A stretch of DNA of 64,000 bases from positions 124,001-188,000 of the forward strand of contig MU006247.1 of the NCBI GenBank assembly GCA_010093685.1, read 5' to 3'. The notes below the pieces were generated by a model. It ran no database searches and was not told where the DNA came from. It saw only the letters and a list, made by a program, of their open reading frames with translations. Position numbers and translations under genes: made by a program. This stretch comes from Ophiobolus disseminans (lineage: Eukaryota; Ascomycota; Dothideomycetes; Pleosporales; Phaeosphaeriaceae). This document shows, one piece after another, positions 12,303 through 23,104 of the stretch. The stretch's first letter is position 1. The number at the start of each line of letters is the position of its first letter.

Positions 12303-12485
12303 ATCAGCTGACTAGCGGTGAGGAGTGCAGGATGATTTTCCCACACAATTGCTTGATACTATTGGGAGAGATGTCGGCGATTTTTGTGCCGTTTATGGTG
12401 AAGGTGAGCGCGGGGAATGGCACATCAGGTAACCGGCGGTGTAGGGTAGGGCTCATTTCCCAAACCATTGTTGATACTATGTAGA
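12253..12485. repeat. two imperfect tandem units of about 118 bp at the 5' end of zinc-finger gene 1
   Basis: Unit A (12253-12370) and unit B (12371-about 12485) both begin ATGTCGGCGATTT on the plus strand and share GGGAAyGGCAyATCAG, a GCGGTG block and TTGATACTAT near the end, at roughly 70% identity by eye. Unit A includes the start codon and first exon of the zinc-finger gene. Unit B retains a similar minus-strand reading (VPFP then KIADI, against MPFP then QIADI), so it looks like a decayed copy of exon 1. Confidence 0.7.
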
Positions 12486-13689
12486 TCGATAGTGGTACAG
12501 ATAGGTGACGATACAAAGCGGATTTTGATGAGACTGTGAAATGGATGCTACAGGTTATACGGAGGAACTGGTCTGGAATTGAGCTCTGCTAGCTATTCAT
12601 CAGAACCCTTGGAGCTCGAAGTACAGTTGCATCTCCGCGCATTAGCTTTGACCCACGTAATAAGACAAAGATGCGCCCGCATTTTTCATGCGCTTGATGT
12701 GCACCAACAAAATTGTGATACATCCTCGGGGCCTGGCCTTGTGTTCGATGTTGACAATACTTGTATATATGTTACTCAAATGGTAAATTGTTTCGTTATA
12801 CCAGCAGGCGTGTTGGTATAACCCCCCCGTCCCGCGAACCACCCCCCGAATTACGCCCCCACGGGAGAGCGTTGGTACGACCCCAACGTTCTCTACATTT
12901 CTTTTGGTTTAGGTAACTTTATTATCCTTTTGGCCTTTTCGCCTTTCACTCAGCTGCATCACTCTAATTGTACGAAAGATGCACTTTCTTTCCTCTCTTC
13001 TAAATGCGATTGGTACCGTTACCACGTCGAGGAGGTCGTCGTCGTCTTCGATGGGCTGGTTGGAAAGAGCCTCTTTATATGAGAGTATAGGAATGAGGTA
13101 TGTGCTACATACGAGCGGTCCGGGCGAGGCATCGCATCATCGATATCGTCGGGCGAATACGCCTCGTTGGTAAATTGGCGTTGATATTTCGACGACGAGG
13201 CGTGCGCATACGCTTCTTGTCAATGCTCTTTTTCGGGCGCGAACATAAACGTGTTCTGTTCGTTCGCCGCCATCTCGCCCAGCACAACACGACGTATCTT
13301 CTTTCGCGGGCGCGGGCTCTTGCGACTGTCGGGCTGCCGTCACTTGCAAGTGCGCAAGGGAGAGGGACATAGTCGAGTGCGGGCGCGAGGCTCGAGATCG
13401 CGGATCCAGGTGGGGACTGAGATGGGATGCATTGAGGGCCAGGAGAAGTGGAGAGTGACAGAATGGTTCGACCTCGAGTTCGATGTTGTTGTTGTGGTGG
13501 CCCGGGCTTCGATTGACTCGGCGCGGCAACCATCGATTGGTGGTTGCGCTGTGCCAAGCGCCGACCTGCCGACCCCAGCATCGGAGCCTCGAGCGAAATG
13601 GCGCGTTGAAACACAACTCTCTCCACCTCAACATTTATACAGAGCTACGTTGTCAAGAATTCAGGGTCACCTACCGTCACATTGTCAAG
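12486..13689. other. no supported gene; C-rich tract near 12822-12865
   Basis: About 1.2 kb without a convincing gene. Short frames overlap on both strands at 13105-13634, but none has recognisable domains or consistent splice signals. A C-rich tract at 12822-12865 has runs of 7, 3, 6 and 5 C. A CT-rich stretch precedes an ATG at 12979 that opens only 64 codons. Confidence 0.5.
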
Positions 13690-14938
13690 ATGCTAACGAG
13701 AAAGAGAGCGCTTGTAGAAGCCAATGCAAACAATTCGCGAAAACCAAAGCTAGCAAAAAGACCCAGCCGCGACCAAGAGAACGCATCGGTACCACCAGAA
13801 CTCAGAAAGAAGAGCACTGAAGCCCCCTTAATTGGCGGGCCAGCACGTGTGAGTACACAAAAGCATGTTTGCAGGTGGAATGGCTCTACAACATGCTGAC
13901 TCTTATATGCACAAGGAGGTGCCAACCCTACAGCTAAAGTATGTGACGTACCCTAAACCATGGTACAGCGTCGACCCGGAAGATATCGAAACAGGAAAGG
14001 AAGTCCAACCGACCGCTGAAGAAGAGAAGCGGTATGATGGCAAGCCTGCCGAGGAGTTCCCGGATTGGCCTTACGTAATCTCTGAAGCTACGGCCGAGCT
14101 TGTCACGACGTATAGTCTCGAATCTACCAAGCGTGACCAGGAAAATTTCAGCATGTATGTCTCGAACGACTTTACCGGGTATGGGATGCAGGAGGTTATA
14201 GAGAACCAGCTCACAGGAATCAACACGCTCATAGCTAAGCGACAACTCCCAGCCGATGAGCTTGCTGTTGGGCTCTGGGTACGATTGTCAGCTTTCGCCC
14301 ACTGGACTCAATCGCAACAACTAGGGCCTTGGTTCATGACGGACGATGGTCAGCGCCAGCAGGACACTGTCGCAATGATTGGTATCGCAATCTTAGCCAC
14401 ACTAAATGCTCTCGATCGGGCAAAGCTACTGAAGGAGCACTCCCCTGTCAAGGACCTAGGTCTGGTTCTCGCACTTCTTGGAGACTTCATTTGCGACTGT
14501 CTGGATCAAACCACGATGATTCCATATCTATCATCGAATACTAGAGAAGTCTGCTGGCCATACAAAATTGTCTCCTACGCTAAGGCCAACAGTATCGAGA
14601 TCAAAGGCGTCCATGGCATCGAAGGGAAGTTCGTAAAAAGGTTTGATAACGAGGATGAGGCGAACTATTGGAAGAGGAAAGAGTGCGTTGATCGCTGGGG
14701 TTGGGGTACAAAGGTAAGTAGTATGTCATCCCAAATAACGTTGCCTAACGACCCGAAGTGGAAAATTCTTGGCAGAGAGTACGGCAGACAACGTAACATA
14801 TTCTATCGGGGTCCATCACTCGGAGGGAACGCCTTCGATATCACATGCTGGCCCGCCGCTGAGAGGAGGAAGTACCACTTCGAAGACAAAGACCCTCTTG
14901 ACTCCGAGGAAGAGGGGCGGGTACTGTTTGACAAGTAG
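13690..14938 (+). CDS. hypothetical protein, orphan-like
   Basis: Join(13690..13848, 13916..14938), 393 residues. The 67-bp intron is phase 0, with GTGAGT, TGCTGAC and AAG signals. The first exon is basic (RKRALVE, RKPKLAKRPS) and could hold a nuclear targeting signal. The second exon encodes a globular-looking region with hydrophobic helices around DTVAMIGIAILATLNALD and VLALLGDFICDCLD, then an acidic C-terminus. No family is recognised. A second GTAAGT...CTAAC...AAG segment at 14714-14758 is exactly 45 bp and stop-free, so splicing or retaining it keeps the frame. The length may therefore be 378 residues instead. The 3' end overlaps the antisense F-box relic by about 120 bp. The open frame amid decayed sequence suggests it is under selection or young. 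Confidence 0.65.
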
Positions 14939-15572
14939 GTCCTGAATTTCCCATGACCTATATTTGGGGGCTTGGTCTATCGCTAGGCCTCTTTGAAGAT
15001 TTTCGATATGAGGCTCGTACATAAATTTCTTCTCCTCGCTAGTCTGTGGGCACACAATTGGCGGTAGGAAGGTATCTGGGCTGTGTGGCAGGTAGAAGGT
15101 AAAGGTCTTGACATGGCGTCCTATTCTTGAGAGCGCTACCATGCGCGCTGGCTTGGAGAAAGTAGATGTCTTGAAGGTAGAGTTTATGGACGCGGAAAAT
15201 TGCGGCGCAGCGTGTGAGAAGAAGGCATGGCATACAAGACGGAAGCTCGCAAGATCCTGTTAGTAGCACTGGGATAGAACATGTGGTAGAATTGCGTTGT
15301 ATATTGTGTTACGGGAACTCAGATCTATATCTCTGCCAGCCAGCGTTGTGGGCGCTAGGCCTCGTACGTACTAGCCTGAAGCGAGTGAGATGAGATGGAA
15401 CCTGGGTCATATATCCTAAGGCCCACACGGTGGCTGACAGATCCTTCGGTTCTAAATAGTGAAACAGGTTGTCGCGACATTGATCGTTCAACCAGAAGCG
15501 TAAGAAGACTGAGCTTGTCGAGTGGACAAATTGCAGATTGAGCTGTCCGAGCGCGTGGCTAGTTATTGTCAA
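14816..15572 (-). pseudogene. F-box protein relic
   Basis: Two minus-strand fragments in different frames resemble one fungal F-box protein. The upstream fragment (15309-15572) contains CRDNLFHYLEPKDLSA, a typical F-box helix. The downstream fragment (open from about 15259 to 14816) has QDLASFRLVCHAFF, then STFSKPARMVALSRIGRHV and VKTFTFYLPHSPDTF, matching the usual layout of Pleosporalean F-box proteins after the box. The fragments cannot be joined in frame with a clear splice pair, and the protein ends far short of normal length. The last 120 bp run antisense through the end of the 13690 gene. F-box proteins normally recruit substrates to SCF ubiquitin ligases. This copy is probably dead. 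Confidence 0.6.
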
Positions 15573-17178
15573 AATCTACCCGCGGGCATGAGGCGCAAGG
15601 CGCAAGAGGTGTCTTATATCGTCCGTCAATCGTTGATGGAATCTCACCAAACAGCAGCTTAGAGCTGGCTCGCAACACTTTTGTCGTTACACTGGCATAG
15701 CTGCTCTCGGTGTTCTTAGAGCAAGATCGCTTTAGCGACGGTTGAGAAGGTCGCTGGGAGTACATCTTAAACCGATAATTGTCGCATAAAAACTTGAGTT
15801 TGTCAAATACTACCGCAGTGCCAGATGGCACCAAAGTAAAGCGGCAAAGTCGTGTGTTTTGTTCCGTCTCAACCACCAGGGCATCTGTTAGAGTGGCAGG
15901 GGCCACTCGGACAATCAGAAGCAGCAAGGGAGCTGCTACCTCAGGTGAGGTAGGCGCAACAGGCTATTGTTTGAGTATATAGTTTCATCCTTCGCCGAGA
16001 TCAATCCATCACTTGTTAACTCAACTCATCTTCTTCAACAGCATCGACATCGAAGCTGAGGAAACACGTCCTCAACCATCGGCCACCATTATCACGTCTA
16101 GCGCCTATCCAGGTAGCGGTACCACCGCGCACGTGAGATGTACGTGTGGTTCAACATCCAGCTAAATAGTTGAGAGAGGAAAACACGACCATCTCGCGGC
16201 GCAAGACCGTGTCTTTATGGTGTCTGATGCGATGATTTGACCGGTAAATCAAGCGGGGCTGGAGCCGGGTGCCGGCTTGCAGCATTCACTTGCATGAGCG
16301 AATGAGAAGTCCCCACGGATGAGACATTATGCAGTAATAGTTCCTTGTAGGAGGTGGCTAGGAGGACTGGTGGTGCGCAACCCGCAGCATGCATAGTGTG
16401 CGTCTATTCGATAACAACAGGTGATGAGGGCACATATTGATAACAACGAGAGGATGGAGGATGTGTTGAGCTCCTGACTGGATGTTGCATGAGTATGGAT
16501 TTTTGAGAGCGCCACAACCAACATGCTACGAGATAGATATGAAAGTCGATAGTTGAGCTAGCGCTCGGCGCATGGATCGCTCAACGAAGAGCGCGAAGAC
16601 CTCGAGCGCACAAGGACCAGCACGAGGACGACGACGGAGACAGCAACCGTAGCCTGCACACGTGAGGTCCAATAGGTGGACTCACGCTGGTGGCTTCAGA
16701 GGTGTTTAGGTAACCTTCTGCCTCCTTGGCAACACTCCATATTGATGTCTCAGCAGTTGGTCGTAGGCCATTGCTATTAGATCCTTTTTGCCATGCTCGG
16801 CGCCTCCTCGACCGTCACCGCTATTGCTGGGAAGCTATTGCAGCCGCGTCAAAGTAACCATATCGCGTACATCATGTTGCAGGTACATTTCTAATGGCTG
16901 GAGGATAATAGAAAGGCTGATATGTTTATCAGACAGCTGTCTATGTCATTGCTTCTTAAGAATGTTGCGACCACCTTTCTACCTACTTAGCTCACTTACT
17001 ACATTCACTGTTCATACTCACGTCTTGCGCATACTTATCCACTCCAGCCCGAAACGATGTTCACTTCACCTGTCACCTCACACACCCCGACTCGGCACAG
17101 CTTCAACCGCCTCTGCCCTCCAACTTTACCTCCCTTAACATCCACCAAAGCACAACAACATCAACACTTTCTTGCACA
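15573..17178. other. no supported gene
   Basis: This 1.6-kb stretch has only short, unrecognised frames. The longest is 122 codons on the minus strand at 15559-15927 (LRASSKLLFGEIP), which may be more debris. The final 150 bp before 17179 are CT- and CA-rich, like a fungal 5' leader for the next gene. Confidence 0.5.
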
Positions 17179-18356
17179 ATGGTTGGCTAGAAGGACCACG
17201 CTCGCTGGGCGCATGTCAACATCTTCAATCTGCTTGGCATCGATCCCCACTCCACCAACTTGACGTGGGAGATGCTGGATGCTTGTCTGCGACAGATTGT
17301 CAAACAGTTGCGCCCAAACAATCCCGCTATTATACCTCCAGATGGGGTGTCCATTACCCTGGTCAACTCATTCCGTTCTAAGCGCTTCAACATTCTTTAC
17401 CCCTCAGTCCAGCGTGGCAAAGAACTCCACGTAGGTGACGCAACGCCTGATTCTTGCCAAGAGCTCGCCCAGGCTCTGGAGAAGATCAACAGGGCAAAGC
17501 TCGACGGACACAAACGGACTTGGGACACTGAGAATGGTGTTCCTGGAAATTGGCTTGGTGTGAATGCCGCTCTCAACCATAGCAACATCAGTGGTGACAT
17601 GCCAGCAGGCTCCTCAGTCACTCCACTATCGAATAGCTTTGTTGCAGCGCAGACTGTATGTATGACCCGTGAACATTACAAGGCATGCAAGCAAAGCTAA
17701 CTCAATCCTAGGACGGCGCGACTGAACCATCGAGCGTGATGAACGCCTGCGTTGAGGACGAGCCTGGAGGGACAAACAACCACCCAATCCCGCTCGACCT
17801 AGACGGCACTCGCGAAGACCCAATCAACTTCAGTGGCAATGTCACTTCCGCCTTTGCCTCTGCTTCTGCCTCTGCCGACAACAGCCAAGCTCTTGTCATT
17901 GTGCCGCTGCACCAGTGGGACAAGTTCATGCAGCTTGCAATATGGGACGCATCACCAGCAAACTTTGAGTACGTGATTGCGCCGTCTCGACTTCGCGCAA
18001 TGGCGCAAAAATTCACAAACAACAAGAGTGCAGTGGTGATTGGAGTGGTGAGGCGTCCGGATTGGAATGCTGAACAGACATTCCCCAAGTATATCTGCAT
18101 AGCCGCGCTTGAGGGTGGCAATGCTTTGCACATCCGGGTGAAGCAATGGGGCGTTAGAGGCAATGAGTTGCCTAAGTGGCCTGGCGGAGGCTCCATCTAC
18201 CTCTTGCTAGAAGAGATCAGACAGCAGGGTCATCTTTTCTGCCCCTTCTGCGACAACTTCGATAAGGCGCGCCTGCGGATGTATCTTACAACTATGGAGA
18301 AGAAGGGAAAGATGCCTATACTCAAGGATCAAGCGATTGTTCTGCGCGGCGGCTGA
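17179..18356 (+). pseudogene. unknown gene with TAG at codon 4
   Basis: An ATG in good leader context (CACAATGG, 17179-17181) opens M-V-G-TAG and then a frame that stays open: KDHARWAHVNIFNLLG, TWEMLDACLRQIVKQLRP, VNSFRSKRFNILYP. A phase-0 intron at 17656-17711 (GTATGT, GCTAAC, CCTAG, 56 bp) joins exon 2 (17712-18356). The whole would be 373 codons apart from the stop at 17188-17190. If translation starts at the next in-frame ATG (17272) the protein loses 31 residues. Exon 2 has a short Ala/Ser repeat (SAFASASASAD). No family is recognised. It could be a recently inactivated gene, a gene using the downstream start, or a product of readthrough. Confidence 0.65.
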
Positions 18357-18959
18357 GAGCTGACTTTGGGTGATGGAGGGCCTGAAAGCGAACATGGGTG
18401 CGGGCTCAACGAACGCTGGGTGGATAAGGTTATGTGGCTGAGGTTACGGTGGGATGTTCGTGTGCTTTCGAGGTCCTGCCATGGGGGGTATCAGAGCTGG
18501 AAACAACAATGTCGAAATTCCAACGTTCCTGAGTAAATCCACCTAATCCACCTCATCTACGACTCGAAGATTCGAAAAACGGACGCACACATTTTTCAAC
18601 AAAAACGAGAGTCCTTCACAATCCGTACTTAACACGAATGGGGAATACTCCAATACATATGTGCAGAAGACATTGCAAACGCAAAGTAGCAACCGGCGGT
18701 ATACCGTGAAGTTCCAGTTTGTGAGCGTTAACGTTGGTTTGCGGTGGAGATCCTGAAGGCTGAGATTGTCGAGAGAAGACTGAACTGTTCAGACATTCAA
18801 AACACGCATACATCCACTTTGTAGCCACCAACCAAACTCGCGTAGTGGATGTTGAGCTTCTGGGTAGCTTTAGAACGGCCCCGGTACTGAGAGGGAACAA
18901 CTCTGCTGTTTTGACTTCTGTCACGTTCGCACAGGATAAACCGCAAAAAACGACCAGCT
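18357..18959. other. no supported gene
   Basis: About 600 bp. A 102-codon minus-strand frame (18616-18924) has no recognisable features and no splice context. Nothing else is seen. Confidence 0.45.
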
Positions 18960-20610
18960 CGAATTGGTTTTGGCGTGCAATGAAGGGGATGAAGATCTTT
19001 AGATCGTTCTCATCCCCCTAACTAACCTCAAACGGTATTCTCTCCCTACTTCTTGCTTGTGTTGACGGCAGAAGTAGTTGCCTGCCGTCTGGATCGCTCT
19101 TGCTCTTGAACAAGAGGTACATTTGTTTGTTATCAATGTTGGGGGTGTGCTCCTTGTCTTGAAGAGCGAACACCGAGATCAGAGAAGGCCTAGACTCTCT
19201 ATCAGCGCAGAAGTCATCGTAGCGCTTTATCCTGTGTAGAAAGTTGCCATCGCTGCACTAATCGTTAGCAGTTGTAAGTGATGCTCTTGACGGGGAACTT
19301 ACAACAAAGTCGAAAAGGACAAATCGCGAACATTGGCGTTTGGGAATTGTGCAGAGATTGCTTTTTAGAAGCAAGTGTTAATAACCCAATCCAACACGCT
19401 ACTACTGGACAAGAAAGACTTAATGCTATTGTGCTCTTTGCATAGGACCCGCTCCTTGACTACATCAATGCTCTTCTTAATGAACTAATCTGCCTCTTCC
19501 AATTGCACCTTTTGAATGTGGCGCCACAGACCAGATAGGTTACGATCTCGAAAGCGTAGCATGTTGGGATTAGCGTCAAGACTCTTACCAGAGCTCTTGG
19601 CGTTGATAACGTCCTGGATCTAGGTGCCGAGTTGTTCCCATATAGGGATCTTCTATCTTCTCGTTCTTATTGGCAGACTTCACGCTACCGTAGTACACGC
19701 TTACCGCGCCAAAGTATTGAATGCGCATTGCATTGTTCTCTGAGAGCTGCTTGAGTAAAGTGAAGTCCTGTACCATAATAGTTAACATTTACTTATAAGG
19801 GAACAAAGTGTGGTTACGTACCTAAGTACTTCCTCCAATGTCCTAGGTCACAATCCACTGATCCCGGGCTTCCAGACCCAAGCTACTATCTGCCCAAAAG
19901 CCTGCTTTGGGAATACCGGCAAGAGCCATTTCGCGCTCTGGTAACCCATAGATCGTGGGGTGCATGTCGGCGACCCCATAGTGGGATGCGAAGAATGCTT
20001 TCCCTGCTTAGGAGAGGCTAGTTAGGAACACACACTTCTTGGATTCGACGACCTTTGCTAGTATGGCGATCATAATAGAGCATTCAACTAGTGGCAAATA
20101 AGGGAGCTCTTCTAAGGCTCTTGAGGCGTTTTCCTTCGCAGCATTAATGAGGGGTTGAAGCCTGTCGCTAGCCCCGACAGCGATTCTGTTGAGACAAGCC
20201 TTGAAAAAGCCTTAGAAGATGCTCCTGGCGCTTCGACTCTAACCTAAGCTAATGGCTTCCTGAAGGTAGTTGGTGTCGTAGAGCAATCGCTCGATTAGCA
20301 AAAAACGTCTTATGTTGGGCAAAATGCCCTCGCAATCAGTTATGTTGTGACTTGTCAGAACGTCATGTTGGTCCTCTATGATCTAGATTGAAGACACTAC
20401 TGGCAACTCTAAATTTTCCTATGCTGACCTCTTGAACCGGTCCTGGAGGCGGAACGCGACCCTGGTCCCTGGCGTTCTTGGAGCCGACGTCGAGAAGGAT
20501 TAATATGCCGGGGGGATTTCCCGTGATGGTGTCGTCGTAGCTTGTGATGGGTTAGACCCATGCAGGACCCACTAGTGGGTTTGAGAGCGGCGCAGTCACG
20601 CCTCACATGT
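18960..20610 (-). pseudogene. degraded unknown coding gene
   Basis: Long stretches of protein-like reading on the minus strand are broken by several stops and frame changes. In order: SYDDTITGNPPGILILLDVG; ITDCEGILPNIRRFLLIERL; then after TAG/TAA stops LQPLINAAKENASRALEELP and FFASHYGVADMHPTIYGLPE; then LDANPNMLRFRDRNLSGLWR and KSFLSSSSVLDWVINTCF. A recognisable intron remains near 19258-19306 (GTAAGT, GCTAAC, TGCAG), followed by RIKRYDDFCADRESRP and NIDNKQMYLLFKSKSDPDGR. The surviving splice site and conserved-looking peptides show that this was once a real gene of about 500 codons. The family is not recognised. Confidence 0.6.
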
Positions 20611-20721
20611 CTTCATGCTGTATAAATATCGACTACGCAAGTTGAACACCGTTGATTCAACTTGTGCCTGCCTTTTGGCCGGGGCTGGTGCATGTAGTCG
20701 TGCCTAATTCCTTTTTAAGGT

Positions 20722-21369
20722 TCAACCCCTTACATAGCTCCTTATGAAAGGGTCGAGTACGTCGCCTTTGGGGCACTTGGAACACTCCACGGGGTCGCCA
20801 GCATTGTCGCACACTAACTTACCTATGATCTGGATTGGACCGTATTCTGCGGCCTTTGTGCACGTGTTGTGGCCAAAAGAGTTACACTCTTGGCAATGAA
20901 AGAAATTGACGGCCTGCAGTGGCAACGTGCAGACACAACAGTTTATAGTTGGCGTTGGCAGCTGTGTGAGAAGCCTACTGTTCTTGAGGTGGCTGTAGCG
21001 GGTGAAGTTTCCGGCGATTCCCACTGCATGGGTTGCCATGCTGGCCATTTGCGCGGGCCCGCTAAATATGTCTTTGGTGAGATTCACATATTTGTGGCCA
21101 TCTAGGTGGAAGAACTCATTGTCTGTTATAAATGGGACTGCCTAGCGGATCCTGTTTGGTGCTTCACTTATTGTCTGTGCAGTAACTGTTGGCTCAGAAG
21201 TGAGAATCTGCATGATGGCAAGCTTCTTATTAGGTACGGTCTGTACCCAATGATACGTCCCCTTCGCAGGCGGCCATGTGCTGTAAAGCTCTTCCCAATG
21301 CTTCGCCGTTTGCTGATCTTCCGGCGCTTTGGGCGCTTTCAGCTTGGTGCCTTTGCGCGTATTGCCCAT
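20722..21369 (-). pseudogene. small Cys-rich gene interrupted by one TAG
   Basis: One minus-strand frame of 216 codons is open except for a TAG at 21142-21144 (plus coordinates), between APNRIR and AVPFITDNEFFH. The N-terminal half is Lys-rich (GNTRKGTKLKAPKAPED). The C-terminal half has clustered Cys/His: CCVC, then FHCQEC, FGHNTC, LVC and ECSKC, spaced like a zinc-binding module of about 55 residues. No known family is recognised. The stop could be CAG-to-TAG or TGG-to-TAG. Downstream of the stop the frame runs 125 codons, so this may be a recent loss. It sits next to the degraded gene at 18960-20610. Confidence 0.55.
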
Positions 21370-22887
21370 GATCAGAGTGGCAATTCAGTTAAGGGACGAC
21401 GGCGCGGATGAAGGGGGTAGATGATGGAGGCTGTTGGTTAGTTTTTGGATGAGATGGATGAGATGAGATGAGTGGGATGAGGTGGGTGGAATGAGATAGG
21501 GAGGGTCGGTGGTAAGTGTTGAAAGGGCTTCCATCTAATTATGCATGGAAATGCATAGACCCAATAGTGATGTCTGTTTGTTGGGTGACGTATAGCAGAG
21601 GTATGGCTCGAAACCAACAATGCGCAAGAAGCCGTAGACATCACCCATCAATTCGAAGCCAAGGACGATGCCTATCTAGTCCAACTCTCCGTTTGCAAAG
21701 CTGAGTTTTTGACGGTGAGGTACCTTGTGTTGAACCCATTGTAAGGCCCATTCTTGGGGTTTCCAAAGGTGAGGCAAATGAAAAGTCGCAGCTGCGCTTT
21801 GCCCAGTTAGGACGATTGGAGCTGTCGTCGCGAGAAGCTTCGCATATTGAAGCCGTACGAGCGTGTACACAGAGCTAGATACAAATTCATTCTTTGATCA
21901 CGATCATCTGTTCTTGTATCCTACCCTCTTAACAGTGAGAGTGAGAGCCAGTAGCCTCGGCGTGTGCTCGTCAACGGAAATCGCAATCATGCCGCATCTG
22001 CACATGCAGTTGCTCGATATCGCACTGAGCTTACCAGTACCGTAGGCCGGCCAATTAAAGACATGGTCGGCCCACAACTGTCACACACGCTATCTTGTCC
22101 GCTGCGCAGCCGTTGGGCATGTCAGCGCAATAGATTTGGAAGGAGGAGACAAAGGAGTGCAGGTAGGAGGCTACTGTAAGGCGACGGGCAAGGAAGAAGT
22201 TCCAACGGCAACATTGCAATTTGTGGTTTGAGGCAATCAACACAGCGGCTTTTGGAGGAGGACCTGATCTTGCACGATGACCTCATCACATGGAGACGTC
22301 TACTCGTGGACTGTTCTTGAGGGTTTGGTCATGCGCGGACTGGTGATTTGGCATGGTCGCATTGAATTCGGAGGTGTTTGGCAGTCTAGAAGACGGAAAC
22401 GTGTAAGCGACCGCTGATGTACTCGACTTGGTGTACATTGTGGCACATGAGACCTCGGATCAGCTTAGCGGTGCATTCCATATTTCCATTGCTTGCGCGG
22501 AGGGTCCGATGAGGTTGATGCCTTGCAGTCTGCGGTGACGGCTCCTGCACCCTCTTTTGCATTCATACTCGGAAAATACCTTGCTCGAAACTAACAGCGC
22601 ATTTCTGGCCTGTATCCATGCTGTGTTTATCTTCTTTTTTGAGGTGGTGTGGAATCATGCATCCGGTCTGAGGTTTGAGGGACGGTTGCGGAGTTGCGTC
22701 GCGGAAGTGCCGCCTCTGGCCTGGCGTGGGAAGATTCCCGCAACCCACCACCAACGCGCCGCGCCGCCTTTCGGATCAACGTCGCAAATGCCGTATACAC
22801 AACCTATAATACCTTCAAGAATTGCATACTTTGGATTGCCTATCGTTGTTTCATGTTCAAACTAAAATGTAAGCATTGGGCTTGGTG
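21370..22887. other. no supported gene
   Basis: About 1.5 kb. There are GATGAGATGAGAT-type short repeats near 21450-21500. All frames are short and without domains. Confidence 0.5.
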
Positions 22888-22912
22888 ATGATTAAAGCCT
22901 TGCTTTAATCAT
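22888..22912. repeat. perfect inverted repeat, 11-bp arms with 3-nt loop
   Basis: ATGATTAAAGC, CTT, GCTTTAATCAT: a hairpin 28 bp outside the left end of the transposon. The motif AATCATTAC then recurs twice before the terminal repeat. Confidence 0.8.
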
Positions 22913-22939
22913 TACTGTCTTAGTCGAATCATTACCGTA

Positions 22940-22972
22940 CCGTGTTGGCGCACGTGCCGACCGGAACGCGTG
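22940..22972 (+). repeat. left terminal inverted repeat of the pogo-like element
   Basis: 33 bp, the exact reverse complement of 24435-24467 by eye. It contains the palindromic core GCACGTGC and the block CCGACCGGAACGCGTG. Confidence 0.9.
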
Positions 22973-23104
22973 ACAATCGCCCTATCGAGATTGTTACCAC
23001 CACAAACATGTGGCTGTAACAACAGCAGCAATAGCTATTATTACAAGAATTCTTAGTGGATTAATATGTTAACTATTACAAATAACTTGTACTAATTACT
23101 TTGT

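Noticed and set aside
12979..13173. possible small gene starting after a CT-rich leader
   Set aside because: It opens only 64 codons, and no continuation through a plausible intron was found.
13105..13634. overlapping frames of 165-173 codons on the minus strand
   Set aside because: Arg/Ser/Pro-rich in two frames at once, as expected of GC-biased noncoding DNA; no family features.
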